Shown: piece by piece, positions 60,280 through 64,000 of the stretch
Numbering within the stretch: the first letter of the stretch is position 1
Layout of the letters: each line of letters begins with the position of its first letter
Origin: Rhizobium rhizogenes NBRC 13257
GTDB taxonomy: Bacteria > Pseudomonadota > Alphaproteobacteria > Rhizobiales > Rhizobiaceae
Assembly (NCBI RefSeq): GCF_000696095.1
Contig: NZ_BAYX01000008.1
Location: 358,786 to 422,785, forward strand
Length of the DNA: 64,000 nt
Direction: 5' to 3'
Program-made: the position numbers and the translations under genes
Notes under the pieces: generated by a model
Told to the model about the DNA's origin: nothing
Seen by the model: the letters and a program-made list of their open reading frames with translations, nothing else
Databases searched by the model: none

Positions 60280-61188
60280 TTACTTCAGGAAGCCACCGTC
60301 CTTGAGGTAGGATTCGGCAACCGCTTTGGCCGGCTCGCCATCCACCTGGATGCGGCCGTTGAGCTTGCGCAGCACGTCGGCGGTCAGGCCCTTGAAGATC
60401 GGGGCGAGAACCTCCTCGATCTTCGGATTAGCCTTCAAGACGGCTTCGCGGACGATCGGCGTCGGTGCGTAGACCGGCTGCACGCTCTTGTCGTCTTCGA
60501 GAACCGTCAGCTCGGCCGCCTCGATCGCGCCGTCGGTGCCGTAGACCATGGCGGTGTTGACGCCGTTGGTCTGGTCGGCCGCCGCCTTGATCGTCGCCGC
60601 CGTGTCGCCGCCGGAGAGAACGACTTCCTGGTCCGGCTTGATCTGGAAGCTATAGGTCGTCTGGAAGGCCGGGAGCGCTGCCGGCGAGTTGACGAACTCG
60701 GAGGAGGCCGCAAGCTTGACGGGACCGCCGCCGGCAACCCACTTGCCGAAATCGGACATGGTCTTGAGCTTGGCCGGGCCGGCAACGTCGTTGCGAACGG
60801 CAATCGCCCAGGTGTTGTTGGCGGGCGATGGCGTCAGCCAGACGATCTTGTTGGCGTCATAGTCCAGCTTCTTGGCGAGATCGTAGCCCTTTTGCAGGTC
60901 CTTCCAGGCGGCATCGTCGGCCTTGTTGAAGAAGAAGCCGGCATTGCCGGTATATTCGGCATAGATGTCGATCTCGCCGGCGGTGATCGCCTTGCGTACG
61001 ACCGGCGTGGTGCCGAGCGCGATGCGGTCCTGCGCCTTGATGCCATTGGCATTGAGTGCTGCCAGGATGATGTTGCCGAGCAGCGTGCCTTCCGTGTCGA
61101 TCTTCGACGAGACCACGACGTCGGCGGCGCTGGCGCCACTGGCAAGGAGAGCCGCGAGCGTGGCGGCGAGTGCGAGCTTCTTGAACAT
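60280..61188 (-). CDS. Osmoprotectant ABC transporter substrate-binding protein (YehZ-like)
   Basis: A 302-residue periplasmic binding protein of the OpuAC/YehZ family. Signal peptide about 1-21 (MFKKLALAATLAALLASGAS), then VVVSSKIDTEGTLLGNIIL, IDIYAEYTGNAGFFF and TPIVREAVLKANPKIEEVL typical of glycine-betaine/choline-type proteins. GGGAAG precedes ATG 61188; the frame is open back to 61260, but those residues precede a normal signal peptide. First gene of the cluster and divergent from the two-HTH regulator gene at 61622. Confidence 0.9.
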   Translation of the reverse strand: MFKKLALAATLAALLASGASAADVVVSSKIDTEGTLLGNIILAALNANGIKAQDRIALGTTPVVRKAITAGEIDIYAEYTGNAGFFFNKADDAAWKDLQKGYDLAKKLDYDANKIVWLTPSPANNTWAIAVRNDVAGPAKLKTMSDFGKWVAGGGPVKLAASSEFVNSPAALPAFQTTYSFQIKPDQEVVLSGGDTAATIKAAADQTNGVNTAMVYGTDGAIEAAELTVLEDDKSVQPVYAPTPIVREAVLKANPKIEEVLAPIFKGLTADVLRKLNGRIQVDGEPAKAVAESYLKDGGFLK

Positions 61189-61621
61189 GATGCTTCCCTT
61201 TGTACCCCGTTGAACCATTATTGCGCGCATCCGCTCGGTCTCAGGGCCGGTCTCGGACACGCAATCTGTAGCTGCGGGCCGAAGAACCGCAGGCGAAGTC
61301 CTATCTGCGTTCGGGAAATAGCGCTCGCCATCGAAAAATCGATGCCACGCCAGTCCTCCACCTGCAGTCGCGGCGCGATTATGACGAGGGTGCTCGGCAT
61401 AAGCGCGAAAATTGATTTCTTTTTTCGGGGGTAAGCGCGTTTGTTTTTGTTCCCCTTACCCGTTTGACGCTGTTCCGATCTCCTTTTGATTGTGGGACCG
61501 GTTGGACAACTCGCCGACGATAGCCGCTACCCCCTAGCTTTGGGATATCTTTTTTTAAGAACACATCATATCGTCGTGCCATCTTGATCGTGCACATGGG
61601 CCGGTCTGAAAGGAGTGCGGC
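61189..61621. other. Intergenic region between osmoprotectant operon and LysR-like gene
   Basis: A 433-base space with the divergent promoters of both units. I could not fix a convincing -35/-10 pair on either strand. The stretch 61420-61560 is pyrimidine- and T-rich. No gene, hairpin terminator or repeat is evident. Confidence 0.5.
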
Positions 61622-62812
61622 TTGTATCTCGGGGCATTGTTCATCGCCGACACGGTCTTCTCGATCGGCTCGGTCCGGGAGACTGCCCGCCGGCTGTCCC
61701 TTTCGGCCTCGACCGTATCGGGGGCGCTCAGGCGGCTGGAGACGGATCTGGCGATAAAACTCGTCGAGCGTGCCTCCGGAGAGCTTGCCACCTTGCTCGC
61801 CAGCGCGAAGGTGAAGAAGGGGTTGCAGCCGATCCTTGCCGGCATGCGGGCGCTCTCGGCCCTGACGAAGGAGCCGCCGACGCCGGAGGACTATGCCCAA
61901 TGGGCCGCCCGCCTGCCGCTGAAGATCGCCACTATCGAGCGTTTCCTCGAAGTCGCCGATCAGGGCAGTATCAATCGCGCCGCCCGCCGCCTGCGCCTCG
62001 GTCAGCCTCAGCTGTCATTGCAGATCGCCAATTTGGAAGATCTGTTCGGCTGCCGTCTGTTCGAGCGGCAGGCACAGGGCTCGATGCTGACGGAGGCGGG
62101 CCGCGAGGTCCAAGCCATTCTCGCCGGTATTGCCGAGGCCTGGGACGAGATGAAGGCGACCTCGGACGAGCGGTTCCAGCGGGTGGCGCGCGCCGTTCGC
62201 ATCGGCTCGATCATCCCGACCGGCTCGGAAAGCTGGGTGGCCCGCTCGCTTGCCAGCCTTGTGGCGCGCTGGAACAGCAGCGGCAATCGCAACATGCTGT
62301 CCCTGATGCTGATGACCGCCGACGACCTGCGCGAGGCGCTGAGATCCGGCCGCATCGATGTCGCCATCGTCGATTCCGTCTTCGGCCTCGACGCTTTCGA
62401 TCATATGGAACTGCTGGCGACCGATATGGTGGCGATCGCGCCGCCCGGCAGCACGGAACGGACGGTGGCGGCGCTGGTGGACAATCATCCGCTCTGCGTG
62501 CCGAGCCCGCGCACCGGCATCGGCAACGCGGCCATGGCGTTTGGCTATGACAGCGGCGACCGCCGCCGGTTTCGCGGCCGCGACATCACCTCGGCCGACT
62601 CGCTGCCCGTCATCGTCGATCTCGTTGCTAATCACGGCTACGTGTCCTTCCTCGGCCGCGTCAGTGCCATGCCGATCGCCGACAAGGTCCGCATCGTCGA
62701 TCCGGATGAGGTGCTGCCGCTGTCCTATTACCTTGCCCATAACGGCCGAAAGGCCTCGATCGATGCCTGCCGGCTGATCCGGCAAGCGGTGCGGGAACTG
62801 GTAGCGGAATGA
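61622..62812 (+). CDS. LysR-type regulator with two tandem helix-turn-helix domains
   Basis: A 396-residue protein. A first LysR-like winged helix-turn-helix lies at about 6-60 (SVRETARRLSLSASTVSGAL, then RRLETDLAIKLVERASGELA). After a linker, a second, canonical one lies at about 103-165 (FLEVADQGSINRAARRLRLG, then LQIANLEDLFGCRLFER and a LTEAG end). The substrate-binding domain follows (about 188-390). Normal LysR proteins have one HTH and about 300 residues. The start is TTG 61622 with AAAGGAG six bases upstream. It is divergent from the osmoprotectant transporter and could regulate it. Confidence 0.85.
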   Translation: MYLGALFIADTVFSIGSVRETARRLSLSASTVSGALRRLETDLAIKLVERASGELATLLASAKVKKGLQPILAGMRALSALTKEPPTPEDYAQWAARLPLKIATIERFLEVADQGSINRAARRLRLGQPQLSLQIANLEDLFGCRLFERQAQGSMLTEAGREVQAILAGIAEAWDEMKATSDERFQRVARAVRIGSIIPTGSESWVARSLASLVARWNSSGNRNMLSLMLMTADDLREALRSGRIDVAIVDSVFGLDAFDHMELLATDMVAIAPPGSTERTVAALVDNHPLCVPSPRTGIGNAAMAFGYDSGDRRRFRGRDITSADSLPVIVDLVANHGYVSFLGRVSAMPIADKVRIVDPDEVLPLSYYLAHNGRKASIDACRLIRQAVRELVAE

Positions 62813-62868
62813 AATCTGCCCGATGCTCTTTAAATGGCATCGCCATCCGGCTGCCCCGTTGGTGATCT

Positions 62869-62894
62869 GGAACCATGCCTTCGCCTCAAGCGTT
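62869..62894 (+). promoter_or_regulatory. EcfG (RpoE2)-type promoter of the His/Tyr-rich secreted protein gene
   Basis: GGAAC (62869-62873), a 17-base spacer and CGTT (62891-62894). The start codon of the small secreted protein lies about 93 bases downstream. Confidence 0.65.
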
Positions 62895-62986
62895 ATTCTT
62901 CTGCCCGCGTGAATGCGGGAAATGATGCAATCCTCGGGCCGGCGCGGTGTCGCCGGCCTGGCGGCTTGCGTTTGAGGAGACGTGTC

Positions 62987-63256
62987 ATGAGGATTATCGC
63001 AACGGCGCTGCTGGCGCTGGGTATCCTCGCTCTGCCGGTGACCAATGCCGACGCGCATCGCCGCCATTATCATCACTGGCATCATCGCCACGGCCCCAGC
63101 GTGATGATCGCGCCCGGCTTCTTCGGCGTCTATGTCGGCCCGAGCTATGGTCATCGCTATTATTACCGCGACCGCTACTGGCGCGGCGATGACTGGGAAT
63201 ACCGTCGTTGGCACCGCCACTATTGGCGCGATCGCTATTACGACCCGTGGGATTGA
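62987..63256 (+). CDS. Small secreted His/Tyr/Arg-rich protein
   Basis: An 89-residue product. Signal peptide about 1-23 (ALPVTNADA), then HRRHYHHWHHRHG, a short hydrophobic segment (MIAPGFFGVYVGPSYG) and an aromatic basic tail rich in Tyr, Trp, Arg and Asp. No known catalytic domain. The composition resembles the central part of the BA14K-like protein at 31698 but lacks the BA14K motif. GAGGAGA precedes the ATG. The EcfG-type promoter upstream suggests stress induction; His richness could also mean metal binding. Confidence 0.78.
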   Translation: MRIIATALLALGILALPVTNADAHRRHYHHWHHRHGPSVMIAPGFFGVYVGPSYGHRYYYRDRYWRGDDWEYRRWHRHYWRDRYYDPWD

Positions 63257-63305
63257 TTGCGCGGGCGGATCGCCGGCGCAGCGAGCGGGAAGGATGATAT
63301 GAAAA

Positions 63306-63325
63306 ACGGCGCCGGAGGGCGCCGT
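63306..63325 (-). terminator. Rho-independent terminator downstream of the ABM monooxygenase gene
   Basis: A perfect 8-bp stem ACGGCGCC/GGCGCCGT with a 4-nt loop; on the minus strand it ends in a T run. It lies 31 bases after the stop of the ABM-domain gene. Confidence 0.8.
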
Positions 63326-63355
63326 TGAGGTGTGATTGTTCGCTGAGATCGGCGA

Positions 63356-63655
63356 TCAGGCCGGGTTCAGCACATGCACCGCGCGCGCGGCCATCAGGTC
63401 CTTCACCTTCTCGCCATAGGCAGCCATATGCGCCGCAGCCGCATGCGCCTTCAGCGCCGCCAGGCTTTCCCATTTTTCAACGACGACGAAGGTGTCCGGC
63501 CCAAAAGCCGGATCGGCACCCTCAACATCCACCACCGCGGTATACTCGATGCAGCCGTCTTCGGCATGCACGGCCGGAACATTCGCCTGAAAGGCTTCGA
63601 GCACTTCGGCGCGCTTGCCGGGCTTGGCGGTGAGGATGGCGAGAACGTGGATCAT
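63356..63655 (-). CDS. ABM-domain putative quinol monooxygenase
   Basis: A 99-residue ABM (antibiotic biosynthesis monooxygenase) fold protein of the YgiN/quinol-monooxygenase type. Characteristic parts are the start MIHVLAILTAKPGKRAEV, GCIEYTAVVDVEG, FVVVEKWESLAALKAH and the C-terminal HMAAYGEKVKDLM. Such proteins act as cofactor-free dimeric oxygenases or detoxifying enzymes for quinones and aldehydes. It is monocistronic with its own terminator. Confidence 0.88.
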   Translation of the reverse strand: MIHVLAILTAKPGKRAEVLEAFQANVPAVHAEDGCIEYTAVVDVEGADPAFGPDTFVVVEKWESLAALKAHAAAAHMAAYGEKVKDLMAARAVHVLNPA

Positions 63656-63898
63656 GGTGTTTCCCTTGGATGAATTGGGTGATGCTGGCGCAATAATAAT
63701 GCCAGATGGGGCCGACTCCGCGACCGATTTTGAGGAATATCATAAAATAGCAGAAGCCGAGCACCCGGCTTCATTTTTGCGGAGCGGGATTCCGGCGAGA
63801 GGTTACCGCGAACCATCTGTTATGATTCAATCGACTACCTCACGATATTGCCTATCCAGACCAAAGGGCGCACTCTCTCCTGATAGTCGGGGGACATA

Positions 63899-64000
63899 AT
63901 GCGATTTTGGGCTATCGTCTTTGCGGCGTGGCTTTTGCTCGCGCCAATTCATTCTTGGTCGCAGAATACACCATGCAGTGGTAGCAAAGGCGGTATCGAG
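63899..64000 (+). CDS. Exported hypothetical protein, 3' truncated by window edge
   Basis: An open frame begins at ATG 63899 and runs off the window after 34 codons. The visible residues are a clear signal peptide (MRFWAIVFAAWLLLAPIHS) followed by a short Cys-containing stretch (NTPCSGSKGGIE). GGGGGA lies just before the ATG. Too little is visible to assign a family; I infer a small secreted cysteine-containing protein. Confidence 0.6.
   Translation, partial: MRFWAIVFAAWLLLAPIHSWSQNTPCSGSKGGIE

Noticed and set aside
59461..61434. 657-residue open frame opposite the osmoprotectant permease and binding-protein genes
   Set aside because: It spans two clear genes and their junction in antisense; composition only.

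Overview
This 64 kb window looks like a chromosomal segment of a fast-growing Rhizobium (Rhizobiales, Alphaproteobacteria). The support is its high GC content, Rhizobium-type intergenic palindromes, EcfG-type (general stress response) promoters, the frcRBCAK fructose cluster known from Sinorhizobium, and the rpmH-rnpA-yidC-engB-argB gene set. Most of it is housekeeping. I see no phage, transposase, conjugation or CRISPR genes.

Layout. 0-8 kb: truncated truA, mqo with a twin-arginine leader, the dapD-dapE lysine/peptidoglycan genes, a LOG-family protein, an EF-hand exported protein and a HAD pyrimidine nucleotidase. 8-11 kb: a PEP-mutase-like enzyme and a divergent LysR/SDR pair. 11-19.4 kb: argB, engB, yidC, rnpA and rpmH on the minus strand, with two plus-strand cassettes between them (ECF sigma/RskA-type anti-sigma/fasciclin, and AraC regulator/hydrolase). 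19.6-24.3 kb: chemoreceptor, sensor kinase, tRNA-Arg and an LprI-like protein. 24.3-37.6 kb: accessory genes, namely two MFS exporters with HxlR and MarR regulators, a WcbI-GSCFA-WcbI cluster, a BA14K-type protein, SDRs, a methyltransferase with TetR, a second LysR/SDR module and an aldo/keto reductase. 37.6-38.1 kb: an intergenic region with a probable small RNA of the CCUCCUCCC-loop (alpha-r14/cuckoo) class. 38-42.6 kb: a lipoprotein hydrolase and a proline-racemase-superfamily operon. 42.6-48.2 kb: fructose uptake (frc) with a FucU-like mutarotase. 48.3-55.5 kb: pyrC, pyrE, a sugar kinase, pgi and fadD. 55.8-64 kb: PRC-barrel protein, glyoxalase, YCII protein, a Yeh/Osm-type osmoprotectant ABC transporter facing an unusual two-HTH LysR protein, and small secreted proteins.

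How parts fit together. FrcBCA import fructose, the PfkB kinase can phosphorylate it and Pgi links fructose-6-P to glucose-6-P, all within 11 kb. PyrC and PyrE serve pyrimidine synthesis. Three genes (BA14K, PRC-barrel and a His/Tyr-rich secreted protein) each carry a GGAAC-N16/17-CGTT element, which suggests control by the general stress sigma factor. fadD has a sigma-70-like promoter overlapped by a TTGACGT-AA-ACGTCAA operator.

The strongest candidates for something unusual are the anti-Shine-Dalgarno small RNA (about 37858-37984), the WcbI-GSCFA-WcbI cluster (26712-29554), the tandem-HTH LysR protein (61622-62812) and the Ser/Cys proline-racemase operon whose SDR lacks its catalytic lysine (39572-42592). 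All calls come from reading sequence; no database search was run.
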